DNA of 64,000 nt from Triatoma infestans (GCA_011037195.1 JAAEAF010006900.1:1-64000), one strand, 5' to 3'. Counted from the first letter of the stretch, positions 43,798 to 56,250 are shown. Made by a program: numbers and translations. Notes: generated by a model from the sequence alone, not told the origin.

Positions 43798-45830
43798 GCA
43801 CGAAGCAGTATAAGAAAGAACAAAAGAATCTATTATTTGGCATGAAAACATACAAAAAATCCTTATTTTTCAAATTAAAAAAAAGAAGTTGCCTTCAAGA
43901 CATTATCCCTTTTTTTTAAAATATGGTTGCTATTTTCGAAGAGTGTTGGTTGTGAAGAGAGATGGCGGAGGAAGTACATATTGAACGTGCTCGGCATTAT
44001 TTGCACACTGGTTCTCGATAACTATCTAAATTATAGTTTGACAAATTTATGTTCATAGTGGTTGTGAGCGTTAACAAGGCTCTCCATATGACCTTATCTC
44101 GTTTATAGGAAGTGTAGGGGAATAGGGACAACAATGGCCCAACAAAGTACTTCACTAAATCTCCCACTTTTTCCACTACTCTACTTTTTCTACATCCAAG
44201 AGTGGGTATCTGTTAAACTCGATAAATCCAAGACTAAATGGTTTGTAGGAGAGAAACGTAATGGGAAAAAGATTTAGCCCTTAAAAATAAAGAAATATTT
44301 GCTCGATCATTCTATAGGAACGTTTTGTAAAGCAATAAGTGAGGCGGAATGTCTACAATGAAATGGTGTGAAATACTTGTAGCTGATTTAGTTTCCTTGT
44401 ATGTGGTGAAAAGTTTTCAAATATGTGGTCACATTACAGCCTATTTGGAAACATGAAATTTATGTTGACTAAATCATCAAATTGCATCCATTCACGATTT
44501 ATTCGATAACTTCACCTTATTATTATTTTTGGATTTCTTTCAAGCATTTTAATTTAACAACTTTATTTTCTAAGTGAATCAAAAACTTTCATCATACTTC
44601 AGCAATACGGTTTTGGAATTGAAATTATTGAGTAGATTCCTCTTTCTTGATGAAATAATGATTGAGCCTCTAAGCCCAAAAATCTACTGGGCTATCTCCC
44701 TTTTCCCCTTTTCCCTTAGAAAAGAGCAGCCAAATCTCCACAACACAAAATAAATCGGTACCACTTTTGACGGTGATTAGTTTTAATTTGATGTCTTTAG
44801 AGCTAGGCTTTGGTGCATCTGATGTCTGTCATTTTAGGGCAAGTGTATGTGGTTGTAAAACATAAAATCTGGGATAATTGAAATTTGAATTTAACAAGTT
44901 GACACTGCTGGACTCCATTTTTACTAGAATATTTGCTATTTCGTTATTATTTGTGGCAAATATCAGTTAAATGGCTTTTTACAATAATTTATAAAAGTTA
45001 CAAGTCATTTATTTGACAATTGATAGTTATCTTTGTAATGTAATGGTGTGTTGATATGTATTTGTAGTAGCACGAGCGGTATTGTATAATAAAAGGCTTG
45101 TAAGTATGTAAGTTTAAGAGAGAATGAAGTATTAGTAATAAACAAGAAATCACACTGTTTTTAAAAAATATTATTCTCTAAGAGAAATTAAGTTACTTTA
45201 GATTATCACAACAACTAGCTTATAAATTAACTGGAATAAACTGCAATGTTATGTCTCAAGTCAGAAGTTGTCCTCCTTGAATTCTAGAACAAGTCTGTCT
45301 TGCAAAGAATGTTTCTCTTTTGTCCGTTTAGTGCCTCCCCTGTGGGGAGAAGGGGGTAGTACAAAGCCATCAAGGTTAATAAATTTTTCCAGTAATTGTT
45401 TCCATATACCTGGTTGTCCTTTTGCAAGGGAATGTCACATATCTACATATTTTTTATTTATTTATGAATTAATATATTTCTAAGTTTTTTGCATCCATCA
45501 CATCTTACAGTTACTTGGCAAGCTCGGATCTCTCATTTTAATGTGATTTTCTTGCTACATTTGTTTGGAAGAGAGATAGATTGTTGTATCAGTGAGGGTA
45601 TAATGCAATACTGTTTTTGCTGTATACCATGACATTGTCAGTACGCACTACCACTACTATCAGATAGCTCCGCAGTATCGGCAGTGGCCAATGGCAAATA
45701 CAGATATTATTTTTAAAGTGATCATAAATTTTATGTTTCCATATGTCTGTTTCTTATTGGTGAATCTTTGTGAGTAACAGGTTACTGATGCGTAGACCCC
45801 CCCCCCCATCCCAAAGCTGAATTATATTGC
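43798..45830. other. Region without supported gene
   Basis: No domain or repeat match. A 71-codon plus frame at 45268-45483 has a Pro/Gly-rich segment (VPPLWGEGGSTKPSRL) but no recognisable family. A (C)9 run lies at about 45799. Confidence 0.5.
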
Positions 45831-45833
45831 ATT

Positions 45834-46085
45834 CGAGAAAATCGCGAAAAACTGAAAAATAAACCTCAGCCAAGTCACACGTTCGGTTAATGGTTTTTGA
45901 CCGAATCTTCGTATGTGATGCGATGTAATACCTGAACGGAATACCAAGTTTAAGCTTCTAGCAATCTTTCTTTTTGAGATATTTTGTTATAACACTCACA
46001 GACCATTAGCTAAAACCATTTCTTCCACTCTGGGATTTCAAAAACATGTAATTTTGGTGAAATACCAAAAATTTGACACGAACAC
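45834..46085 (-). repeat. Family H 5' remnant, decayed
   Basis: Order in reverse: GAGAAAATCGCGAAAAACTG, GTTCGGTTAATGG, a GGAATACCAAGTTTAAGCTT block, CACAGACCATTAGCTAAAAC and CCAAAAATTTGACACGAA. Confidence 0.6.
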
Positions 46086-46483
46086 GAAAATTTAACGCAA
46101 GGAATGGTGATTTTTCGTTTTTGAAATTAAAAAACTACAGACAAATGTACACACTAAAAATATTTTCTACGCAAACAGGGACTTCAAAACAATTATTTCC
46201 GGTGATACCAAAAATCGATTTCCAGTCGATCCCTTTAATTTACTTAAAACAAATATGTTTATCTTCTATTTCTCTTTAATTATCCACTCTTTCAACAGTG
46301 AACATAAGGGGGCCACTTGTAAATAACAGGATTTTTTTTTATTTACTCATAATTGCTCAATTGCACCTAGTTACAGATTGCAGTTTTGGCACTTAGTAGC
46401 TTGGCACGTATTATTATTAAATGCGTGGATTTGTAAACTGCAGATCTCCATTTGTTCCCCCAGAAATCAATTTGTTCTCCACA

Positions 46484-46690
46484 ACTGCAGCGCCTGCTCT
46501 AGCGGTTACGTCGTCCCGGACATAAAGATAAATTGCCGTCCCTTGAGAATATATATATATATTTTTAACCAAATCTATGCATGTTCAAACACAAGCTGAA
46601 GCAGCGCTCTGCTCGCGTGCTAATGCTATTCTGTTCAGAGAAGTATTATGCATGTTTAAACAAGTTCAAGCAACGTCCTTTACAAATTCT
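46484..46690 (+). repeat. Dispersed repeat, copy A
   Basis: CTGCTCTAGCGGTTACGTCG through AAGCAGCGCTCTGCTC and GCTATTCTGTTCAGAGAA matches 62844-62926 joined to 63926-64000, where an RTE fragment is inserted. A short inverted relative (AGCGGGCGCTG) lies at 46893-46903. Confidence 0.8.
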
Positions 46691-47750
46691 TCGTTAATTT
46701 TCCAATAATAATGTAAATATTTTTAGCTTTTAGACATAAACAATACAAATACGCTACGCAGTGTAAATTTTTAATGGACGAAAAAATCGATATGTGAAAT
46801 TTTGTATTAATTGAGTGTTTAACACATCAATATAAATGATGCCCCTAAATTTACTTGGGCGCCCTGGACAAATTTCCGGGTTGCCCGCCCCTAGAGCGGG
46901 CGCTGTCCACAGTTCTCCCGCACTAAAGACGAGAACGTTACCCACTGGGCTAAGCGGAAGCAAAAACATTGTTTGAAGGAGTGTTTAGACATTTGAATTC
47001 ATCATTCGCTTTTTATTTTTCGGGCCATACCAGAAGATTTTTAAATAAAATTTAACTATTATTACGTATTATTCAGACTGAGAAGTATAGGTGTGGTAAA
47101 ATTACAGATATTTGTCGGGCAAGTTAGTTTTAACTATTCGTGGTCATCTTGTCTTCTCTACCTTTACAATGAAACTGATATTTCTAATGATTTTGGTTTA
47201 TCATGTAGAATATTTCGAACAAAAAAATCTCATCGTTTTTAAATAATTGGATAATATTAATTAATATTAAAAGGGCTACTGATGGCATACAAATTTTAAT
47301 GAGGTACAAGCTGCTTTACAAGATTATCCCATAGGGATTTTGTTTTCTTTTCCATTTAGTTAAAATCTGATATAAAGATTCTTGTCTGCTATTCAGTTAT
47401 CACGGTGTCCTTTACATTTTCTTACTTCAATATTATCTCTCTCTTCGACCTAATTCTCTGTAACATTATCTCTTTTATTTATTATTATTATCTTTTTTGG
47501 GTAAGTTAAAAGAAAAATATTACAAACAAGATAAAAACGTAATTCTATTTCTGTGTATATGTTTTAACCGGCTGTTATGAATTTTTAATATTCCATATTA
47601 AAATTGATTTGCTTATGTTTGATAAATTAGATTACTCGATTTATCTGACAGGGTAATTGTTATGATATCATTTTATATAATCACAATTTCGTCATTTAAA
47701 ACAAATTTTAGGAAAAAGGAAATATATATGTTTTATCTGGTGCTTAACCT
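46691..47750. other. Region without supported gene
   Basis: AT-rich. On the minus strand, 46895-46968 contains TTAGCCCAGTGGGTAACG, which resembles a tRNA A box, but no B box follows at the right distance. Not called as a tRNA. Confidence 0.45.
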
Positions 47751-47754
47751 CGTA

Positions 47755-47880
47755 ACATGTATATTTTTTATGTTTCTGACCGGTTTTGGATTTGTGTCCA
47801 TCGTCTAGAGAAAGGCTACTATGTTCATCTTGATGTTTCTGTTATGCACTACACTTGTTGATTCAGCAAGATAGCTTTCT
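47755..47880 (-). repeat. Foldback family F arm (left)
   Basis: On the minus strand it has CCATCGTC-complement, GAAAC-like and ACCGGTCAGAAAC blocks in the same order as the arms at 54508-54690 and 55000-55151. The opposite-facing arm is at 48810-48925. Confidence 0.65.
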
Positions 47881-47989
47881 AATGTAATCTACTCTAGAAA
47901 CTCGGGCCTTCCAAAAGGATGTTCAGCAATTAGACCTCAGCTGGGCCCATTGTGCTTACTGTTAAGACGCCTTACATCAGCCCTGTATC

Positions 47990-48865
47990 ATTAAAAAACG
48001 CTAGGGCTGAGACGAGTGAAATTTCTGATCCCGCCTTCGGCTCCAAATTGTGAACGCCAAATTTCAGTAATCGTCTGCGAGCATAGTACATGCACTCTCC
48101 AAGAAGGTGAAACGATGTCTCATCCTTTTGACCGCATTTGCTGCAAAGTGGACAAAGTGGATCCGCGAGAGACCCATATTATGCAGATGTTTCCATAAAA
48201 GGCAATGCCCTGTAACTAGGGCAGCTGTTCTCCTTAGCTCCACATTCGTTTTGCCGAGATATACTTTGTGCGAGTCTTTGAAGGGCCCTCCAGGAAAATC
48301 GTAGAGTGCCTCAGCCCCGCAATAGTTTTCCAATATAATGTATTATATGTAATATAATATGTATGTTAGCCATTTTTCATGACCCCACAGGCAGTTCTGT
48401 ACGAGATGCCGCTGAAAGGCTCCGGAACAATGAGCGTTCATGAGGCGCCCTCTTTTGCCAGTTTGTCTGTCCCTTCGATACCTCGAATGCCTTTATGTCC
48501 CGGCACCCAACCCATCCGTATGCCAGATATTCTAACTCATCGCGGCATTCTTTAACAATCCTTGACCTGATGCAGTTCGCCTCTAAAGCCTTTAGTGCGG
48601 CTTGTATCAGAGAAGATCATAACTCTTCTGCTTGTTACTCTCTTATCCCTAAGTTATTGGGCACAACTTAAAATGGCGAAGATTTCAGCCTGAAAGACCG
48701 TTGGGGTGCTACCAAGAGATATGGCGATGCCGACGCCAGCGCGCCTAATATGCACGTCAGCCCGCACACCGGCATAGGTCCTGGAGCCATCTGTGTATAC
48801 TACGAAACAAGATAACCTTACCATGGATGAAAATCCGAAACTGGTCAAAAACATCAAAAATATGC
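47990..48865 (-). pseudogene. RNase H and C-terminal domain of a LINE, decayed
   Basis: On the minus strand, 48654-48830 starts an RNase HI domain (VVYTDGSRTYAG with the first catalytic Asp, then PTVFQAEIFAI with Glu). A middle portion reads VPGHKGI and KLAKEG (about 48450-48510), containing the His of the domain end. After a short AT insertion at about 48330-48365, 48064-48333 gives ELRRTAALVTGHCLLWKHLH and MGL, the C-terminal region whose zinc-binding Cys residues are mostly lost. It lies between two opposed family F arms (47755-47880 and 48810-48925). Confidence 0.8.
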
Positions 48866-48925
48866 ATGTTACGCGGATAAAACCCAGATGTTATCCAGCA
48901 TTGCGGACCCAGTCACATATTCAAC
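48810..48925 (+). repeat. Foldback family F arm (right)
   Basis: CCATGGATGAAAATCCGAAA, CTGGTCAAAAACATC, ATATGCATGTTACGCGGATA, and CCAGATGTTATCCAGCATTG followed by CGGACCCA. It matches the reverse complement of 54508-54620. Confidence 0.8.
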
Positions 48926-49499
48926 ATAGAGATTTTAATTATGATTCAATTGGAATTCAATTCAATTCAGCATTATTTAATATTTATTTATTTTTGTGGT
49001 TTTATTTGCCCATACATTAAACAACATTTTGGCATTTACTCTATCATTTAAGCCACCAATTTCCAATGTAATGCTGAAAATAACAAAACACCTTTACCTT
49101 TTTAAATGCAAATCGCCTCTGCTCTTCAATATTCATTTATGCATCTGGAACCCTCTTCCATTTCTTTGCTCTCCATTGTTAGCAGTGATAAAGGAATTTT
49201 TTAGATCTGAAGTTTGTTAGTTCTTATTCTCTCCACTTCTCTGAAACAATTCATGGTTAGTGGCTAATAATTTATTTTAGTATAATATCATTGATATAAA
49301 TAATTAAGTTATGAATATGCTCTGAACTTTATGATGAATGAAATAGCGCTTCGTTTCTTTATAGCCCATATACTTTTAACGCTACAGAGAATCGAACATA
49401 CTCGGACAGCCTGGTTAAGAACTTGTCTCTGTTATTACAATAGTTGTTGAAGCTCAAAAGTAAAGGTGACTATCCTCTCACCTAACACACCTTACAGCT
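48926..49499. other. AT-rich spacer
   Basis: No gene or repeat match supported. Confidence 0.5.
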
Positions 49500-50265
49500 T
49501 TGTATTGAACGTTTTCCTTTTTTGACAAAGCAAAATTTAGATTATGGTGGACAAGCTTCTCGGCACTAGTACCTTAACACATTTGATGCTTTTAGCAACT
49601 TTTTTTATTGTAGAATTTCCATTTTCATTTGTGGCCGGTTATAAAGACTAAAACCTTAAAGACTTTTACGTATGAGATCTTGAATAGGCCCAAAAGAATA
49701 TTTTCTCGAACGTCTTCTACTAAACATTGTGAGAGCACTTTTATTTGCAGACACCAGCTCTCCAATCTATGCTTATAGTCTCAGCATTGCCTGCCTCTTT
49801 TTTGCAATAGTGATATCCATTAAATCATCAGCAAACTGGAGAGAGCTATGTTCCTATTGAATTAGATATATATTTGTTAAAATTATACAGCCTCTTAAGG
49901 TAAACCAAGTCCGGTTGATTTAGGATCCATGATCTTACTTTCCACAGATTAGCGAATCACTAAATAGCCTTTTTTTCCTTATTCTAATTTCATTTATAAT
50001 ATCTCTACCTAGATTAATAATTTGCATTATTTAGCAACTCAGTGACAAATGCTGCTAAGCAATTCAAATTGCTAAGTTGTTTCCTAAAACCCAGCTAATA
50101 TGGGGAAGCTTATTGTGCTCTTGCAGTCACAAAATTCAATCAGTGCTTTAACATTCTTTCAAATATTTTACACACTTGAAGATATAGCAACTTGACTGAC
50201 GTAATAAAAACAAAAGGTTGGACACTACTCTGCATAAAATGTGGCACTACTGCATGCAATCTCTA
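49500..50265 (-). pseudogene. Strongly decayed LINE reverse transcriptase
   Basis: Minus-strand pieces in shifting frames show the order of reverse transcriptase motifs: CKIFERM, then GFRKQLSNLNCLAAFVTEL (about 50020-50090), TGLGLP with the following Gln codon turned into TAA (about 49898-49920), LQFADDLMDITIAKK (about 49797-49840, catalytic FADD kept) and SANKSALTMFSRRR (about 49725-49765). Such an enzyme would copy element RNA. The density of stops and frame changes makes this an old fossil. No computed frame of useful length covers it. Clade not assigned. Confidence 0.75.
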
Positions 50266-52062
50266 ACTATTTATTATTAAACCGTTTTCCCATATTCCTT
50301 TAAAGATTTTAACAATACCATTTGAGCTCAGTGTGGAAGAGTGCATAGTTAATGAAAGGTAAACTGATTGTATTCTATTCAACTTTGTATATTTAATGAA
50401 GTTTCAAATATCAACATGATTCAAACAAAAGTTTACCAACTTTTTTATTCCTTTGATGAATATTAACTTTGAGCTTGACTGAATATTAGCAAAATGAATA
50501 TTTGTTTTCACATATTATATATGCAAAAAGTTTTTATAATATTAAATCAGATACGAAGAAAATCAATAATTCCCATTGCAGTTAATTTACACAATTTAAT
50601 ATTATTTAGAAATCTGTTGCAGAATTTCAATATTGATAATCAAAATGAATAAAATTGTGAATTCGACTATAATTCAAAATTTATTAGCAAATAAGATTTG
50701 CTAAAAGATCGATAAATTTATAAAATAATAAAAGTATTTATTTGTTTTATTGTTTCTCGCCAACAATATCATTGGTTTATTTGACATGAAATCGATATAT
50801 TTAGTAACTTTTATCTAAAACTTCTTTTCTTACAGGTCTCATTATTACAGGACATCAATCAAATGCCTGTCTTTCTTTACTGAAAGCATTTCTAATTCAT
50901 TACTAAAAACGACGATCCATCAGGGACAGAATTTATTAATGAAATAAGCAAAGAAAACTCTCTCCATTCTACACTTTCCAGCTTGATTAGGCAATTATTT
51001 CAAAATAAATTTCCCCTTACGGTCGAGTTTAGACACGGCAATTTTTTTTTTTAGAACCGATTATCGATTTTCTATGAAACCTATACAATTTAGAGCCAAC
51101 TTCCTACGAGTGTTCGACATTATAAATGATTAGCAGTTTTTCAATAGGAGTAGAGCACTCTACTGAAAACTCCCTTAAATTGTGATTGTGTATGCTTAGC
51201 GGGAGTAGCAAGCAGCATACTACCGGCAAACCGTAAGAACACAGGAATTCTGGTAATTTTGTCAAACTTAACTGGTGGTAATTTTATGGCAATGACATCA
51301 TGTTGAACACTACTTACACTGTCCTAATCTATTTAATAGCTCCAATAAATATATGCTTCAAAATGTAACGATGTCTCAAACCAGCCTAAAGGTGGTTAAT
51401 AGAAAAGTTACTGCCGATATTATTTCAGGAATGTAAACTGTATTAGTTTCTTAATCACATGTATCAATAAATTCCCTCGCCTAATTGGTAGAATCTGTTA
51501 GGAAATCCACAGGAATTTAGTCTATAATTATTAGCAACGTTGATTGGATTAAAGTAGAACAATGTATATTAATATACCTAGAGATTACAGCCTATTGATG
51601 GTGTGGAGTATGAAGGGTAGAAAATGCTTTGACTTCCTTAATATTCTGCCTAATATCTTCAAAGATATTAATCTTTCTTGACTGAAAATTAAAAAATATC
51701 TAAATAGTATTCCATAGGGACAGAGATTGATGTAGCATTTTAAAAAGAAATGTTGGGCTATCATAAAAACCCGTCAGCCATAATAGGTTGGTCGTAATTC
51801 TCTGGGTCATTTTCTCATTACCATCTAACGATGAGTTTATTGCTTTCCTTTCTGATCCCTCTTGTCTTTTTATCTTATCTTCTACAGTTTATTTAATCTT
51901 ATCAGGTGAAATGAGAAATCAGTTTTTATGTTTTACAAGTTGTTTTTTTTTATTTGAGAAAGGAATCTTTTATTTTTTTTTCAAGGCTACAAAATTTTTA
52001 TTAAATAGACATTTTTTATAAAACTGTGTTAATTGATTTTAATAAAAAGTATTTTATAAACT
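50266..52062. other. AT-rich region without supported gene
   Basis: No domain or repeat match noticed. A 77-codon plus frame at 51788-52021 is Phe-rich low complexity and not called. Confidence 0.5.
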
Positions 52063-52063
52063 A

Positions 52064-53504
52064 CTAGCTGTACCCGGTCCGCTTTGTTGGCCCCTAATAT
52101 ACGAGTATATTTGAATGTACCGTCCACGACACCTAATTTGGTAGTTGGACGTTAAACCCGCCTGAAAAAATAGGCATTACTTTTACTTTATATTTGAAAG
52201 TAAATACGTTAATTTGTTTTTTTAGAAAATATTTATTGAAATGAAAAATAATAAGAGTGAATTGAAAATGATTTGTTTTTGAATAAAGGGTTTTAATGAA
52301 ATACAATTTACATAAAAAATATATACATTTTGTTAAAAATAATATTTTGATTGTAATGCTTTTCGAATGATTAAAAAATTACTTTTCTTATTGCAATGCT
52401 TTTAGATACACAATATTTTTTGTTCTGCCTTCTGGGGCACATACATACAATGCGGAAAATTGATAATTATATCAATGAACCATTTCAATTGGCCTTGTGC
52501 TTTGCTGATGGTCATAGCAAAAGCGATCCTTACCGGAAACTGCAATCGTTTAAACTCAAAAGGTGTTAAATGATTGCTTCTAAAAAATTATTCATTATTT
52601 TTTCATGGCAAGTCTAGTTGTGGATCGATGTTTTGCAGAAGGATAATTAGGAGCACCAACCTTCAAATGCAGAATGTGAGGTGGCAAACCTGGCTAATCA
52701 AGCGAGTTTAAAAATTCAATGGGATAATTAACTGATTCATCCTGATTATTCATAAAAGTATCTATTGATTTCAATCGCCAGGCATTATATTTTGATGTCA
52801 TTTACGTCAACATTTTTGGCAGCCAATATTGCACGTTCTGCTAATCATTAATGATTTCTGTAATTTTGTTCAATAAATGGAAAAATATTCTGAATCAAAT
52901 TCTATTTAGTGTCAATCAAATTGTAGAAATTGTTTGGCAATGTAATACATTTTGTGGTTTCATCGACTGGTATTTTTCCCTCTCCAACATCTAATAGCTG
53001 TTGAGCGAGACGCGCTGCTGAACTATCATTTTTGTAGATGTACACGCATATTAATAGTTAAACTTAGTTTGATGACATGTGCCCATAAATGAGATGCTTT
53101 TAGGCATGCCTTGAGTTCGTCAGCAGGTGTTGAACGTGGAATAACTGATAATGTTTGACAGAAATCACCAGATAATAAAATAAGTAAACCGCCAAAACGC
53201 TAAGTAGATTCTCTCAAGTCTTGTAATGTTCGCTGGAGGGGTTAGTTGAGAACTAAACACGCACGTGGAATATTATAGACTAAATGTCAATGAAAACTAT
53301 ATACATACGAACAGTATTCGAAATATATGCGAAAAAACCCGATTTTTCGTATCTTTTGAAAAGCGCCTCCTATCGAAAATTTTGTATACTAAAAACAATC
53401 TATACCTCAGCCTCAATAACTTATATAAATTTTGACAACGTTTGAGTCATTATTTCTCGAGATTTGCCATTACGTAAACGGACATTCATTTTTATATATA
53501 TAGA
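52064..53504 (-). mobile_element. Helitron remnant with both termini
   Basis: Minus strand: it begins TCTATATATATAAAAATGAA at 53504 and ends GGGTACAGCTAG at 52064. It is bounded by A on the 5' side (53505) and T on the 3' side (52063), the A/T insertion context and TC...CTAG ends of Helitrons. A GC-containing short stem precedes the CTAG (GGACCGGG region). Inside is a PIF1-type helicase remnant (52430-53290). The 58-bp repeat also seen at 26276-26335 lies near the 3' end. Confidence 0.88.
52430..53290 (-). pseudogene. Helitron PIF1-like helicase C-terminal remnant
   Basis: The minus strand in alternating frames reads FGGLLILLSGDFCQTL, PRSTPADELKACLKASHLWA, NMRV, QQLLDVGEGKIPVDETT, the NYPIEFLNSLD region, PFEFKRLQFPVRIAFAMTIS followed by KAQGQ, and finally KNIVYLKALQ, the usual C-terminal end of Helitron-encoded PIF1 helicases. 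These unwind DNA during rolling-circle transposition. The GDF block is part of the helicase motif set. The Rep nuclease domain and helicase N-terminus are absent. Many stops; clearly inactive. Confidence 0.85.
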
Positions 53505-53505
53505 T

Positions 53506-54505
53506 TTAATCTTTCCAAATAATGTTTTTTTTTTTTTTCAGTGCTGATATGTATACTTCCTTTATTTTTGAACATCATAATGACAATGCGTGTTTGAAAG
53601 CAGAAGGCATCATGTAATAGTAAATATTCAATCTAGAACTGTTCAGTCCTGTCCGCCCAAAACATAGCTACCACTAAATTATTCTATTAAAAAAGTAGTT
53701 TTTGTTTTTTTTGTTATAAATGAAAGGTTCCATAAATATGCAAACAGATATGATTCTATCTGTGTACAGTAATATAAATACATTCGTTTACATTTTATTT
53801 CCATCATACACTTTTATATACTGGAAAAAAGATGAGTTTCTGTCTAGTATATCTGCTCCCATATTTTGTAAGAATTTATTTTATTTTTTATTTTTTTTAA
53901 GAATAAATTATATTTGAAATTTAGAGAAAAATGTAACCACAGAAGAGAGAGTAGGCCAAAGGAGAAATTAATCAAGCAAACCATGGTAAAATCTAAAGCA
54001 TCCCTCTTAATTGGAAAGGGTTACTGAAACAGAAAGGAAGGCGAGACAGTATGAAACTGGAGAATGAACCAATTTCCTCTTTGTGGCCAAGAGAACAGGT
54101 TGTCGTTCTCTTTCACCATCTCACTCGCTCTCTCTCTGACTCTCCTTTCCGTCCTAATTTTCTGCACTACAAGCTATAACTATAGAAAGGAACCTGGCTG
54201 ATGTTAGTAACTGACAGGAAATGACAGTTTCCTGGGTTAATTAAGGAACTAAGAGAAGCATGTTGAAAATCAACGATTGAATAAATCGCTTTTAACTTAT
54301 TACAACTTAATTGTATCAAGATTTAAGTTGATAACCAATAATTTATTGGGATTTTGTATTACAATTCGATGACAGTAACCACCTGGCGTGAAAATCTATT
54401 AAACTCGATGTTCCTTGACTTGTAAACAGTAAACATTCCATTATAATGATATATTGTTGAAATGCAAAGCTATGTGGAGTAGATAGAATAAATGGTAAAT
54501 TAATT
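53506..54505. other. AT-rich spacer
   Basis: No gene supported. A CTCT-rich tract lies at about 54117-54147. Confidence 0.5.
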
Positions 54506-55137
54506 GTTGAATATGTGGATGGGTCCACAATGCTGGATAACATCTGGTATTTTATCCGTCTTAGCAAGCATATTCATTTTGTTCCTGAACGGATTCGGAT
54601 TTTTATCCATTTTCAGAGCAAATTCACGGAGTTTGTGTAGAGTTCACTTCAACGTAATGTTTCTGTTACACTCACACTTGTTGGTTTGTTGGTTATATAT
54701 GCGTGAGCTCAATACTAAAACTAGACAACTTGAATTTTCTAGATTTTGAGTTAACTGCAATATAATATTGTTCAGATAGTAACCGTTTCAATGCTAAAGG
54801 TGGGTAACTAAAAAAATGTTACCAGATAACTGGAGTCGCTTACTATCTGAACAATATGCTAAAGCAGTCAACTTAAAATCTAGAAAATTCGAGTTGTCTA
54901 GATGTATTATTAAACCCACGATTATGTGGGGAGATTATAAGGTTATGTTAAACACACACACACACAAACACATAGTAACATAACCTTATAACCTCCCCTT
55001 ATATAGACAACCAAGAAACCAACAAGTGTGAGTGTTACAGAAGCATTATGTTGAAGTGAGCTCTGTACATTATGTTAGTGAATTTCCTCTGACGATGGAT
55101 GAAAATACGAAACCGGTCAGGAACAAAATGAATATGC

Positions 55138-55619
55138 ATGCTACGACGGATCTAAAATGCTCATCGGGGGTCCGGACAAGGCCATTAGTAAGACGTTGCT
55201 GTGTTTTTCACAGAGCGCTCTCAGGCATTTGGTTGGATCTCTTACGGGACATTGTGGTTTAAGCAGACATCTCTACATAATGGGGCTCATGCCGGATCCA
55301 TTTTGTAGACTCTGTGAGACAGAGGAGGAAACACCCATCCATCTTATGACTGATTGCTTGGGTTGTGAGGAAATTAGGTTCAGGACCTTTGGTCGGAATA
55401 GGATGTCTGTGGAAGAGCTTAGGCTATTTCCGCTTAAGGTTATTGTCCGATTTATTCGGACTGCGGTGAATCTTAGATGGATTAGATCCGGGTCTGGATA
55501 TTTGTTATAGACCCGGCTTGTTGTTGTTTTTCTTGGGGTAGCTATATGGGCCCAGTGAGGCTTTGGATAACGAAGGGTTTCCCTCCCCACAGACAAATAA
55601 TAATAATGCTACGACGGAT
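55138..55619 (+). mobile_element. I-type LINE 3' fragment with 14-bp target duplication
   Basis: The insert 55152-55605 is flanked by ATGCTACGACGGAT at 55138-55151 and 55606-55619 and ends in an (AAT)n tail. It is a 5'-truncated copy of the family seen at 14455-20105 and 21046-21800. Target duplications of about this length and TAA tails are known for I-clade elements. Confidence 0.93.
55157..55510 (+). pseudogene. I-type LINE C-terminal domain, intact frame
   Basis: 117 codons reading to a natural stop. TGHCGLSRHLYIMGL is followed by a zinc-binding-like CRLCETEEETPIHLMTDC (CxxC...H...C) and RWIRSGSGYLL at the end. It is the best-preserved of the three copies. The start is not real because the element is truncated; only the portion after RNase H remains. 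Confidence 0.88.
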
Positions 55620-55625
55620 AAAATA

Positions 55626-56250
55626 TCAGATACTAAATTAATTTTTCCGATTAAAGAATATCACTCAACTTTTAAAGAAATCATTTCCAACTTTGAATAA
55701 GAACAGTCGCAATACTTGCTAGCACTCCAAGTATTGTAAGAGGTCAGAATCCACCGTTCCGAAAATAAAACCATCTGGTATGAAAAACCAAGACGAATTT
55801 CTGTAATTGCGATAATTAAAATAGTAATTAACAAATTTTATTCGAACTTGGAATTTTTACTAAACGTTTAATTAGGCTTAGCATCACTATAAATATAGAT
55901 GTGGAGATTATAGCTGTCGTTCTCTAGGGATAACAGTTATTTGAGTAAGAGTACATTTTAACGCAGCAACGCTATCAGCCCTCTTAAAAAACTGAAAGGC
56001 ATTTTATTATTAAGACTAATTTACAGATTCCTCAGAATACCCCAGAACCAAAATCAATTAATCCGGAAAAATGTTGTATATAGAATTCATAAGTTTAGAG
56101 CAATTAGCATTCATGGTTAAAAGAATATCGTTGTAGCCGTTTTTGAGAAAAAGCGAAAACTCAGGAACTGTGTGATTCCCACTTCTGGTATCCTGTTTTA
56201 TTCAAACTTGGAATTCGGGAAATGCAATGAATGTCTTAATGTGTTGAATT
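55626..56250. other. Spacer with weak family H traces
   Basis: CGTTGTAGCCGTTTTTGAGA and CCCACTTCTGGTATCC near 56130-56205 resemble a family H module. Otherwise no gene supported. Confidence 0.4.

Larger units (their letters stand above)
54508..55625. repeat. Nested inverted repeats (foldback family F), interrupted by an I-type element
   Basis: The outer arms are 54508-54690 (minus) and 54995-55151 continued at 55620 (plus), with GACGATGGATGAAAATACGA and AACCGGTCAGGAACAAAATG. Inside lie two further inverted pairs: about 54721-54782 against 54840-54904 (CTATCTGAACAATAT, TCTAGAAAATTC), and about 54930-54950 against 54970-54992 (ATAAGGTTATGTTA). The right outer arm is split by the insertion at 55152-55605. 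Confidence 0.8.

Noticed and set aside
46895..46968. Possible tRNA gene on the minus strand (TTAGCCCAGTGGGTAACG)
   Set aside because: A-box-like only. No B box or cloverleaf-compatible acceptor stem; probably repeat-derived.
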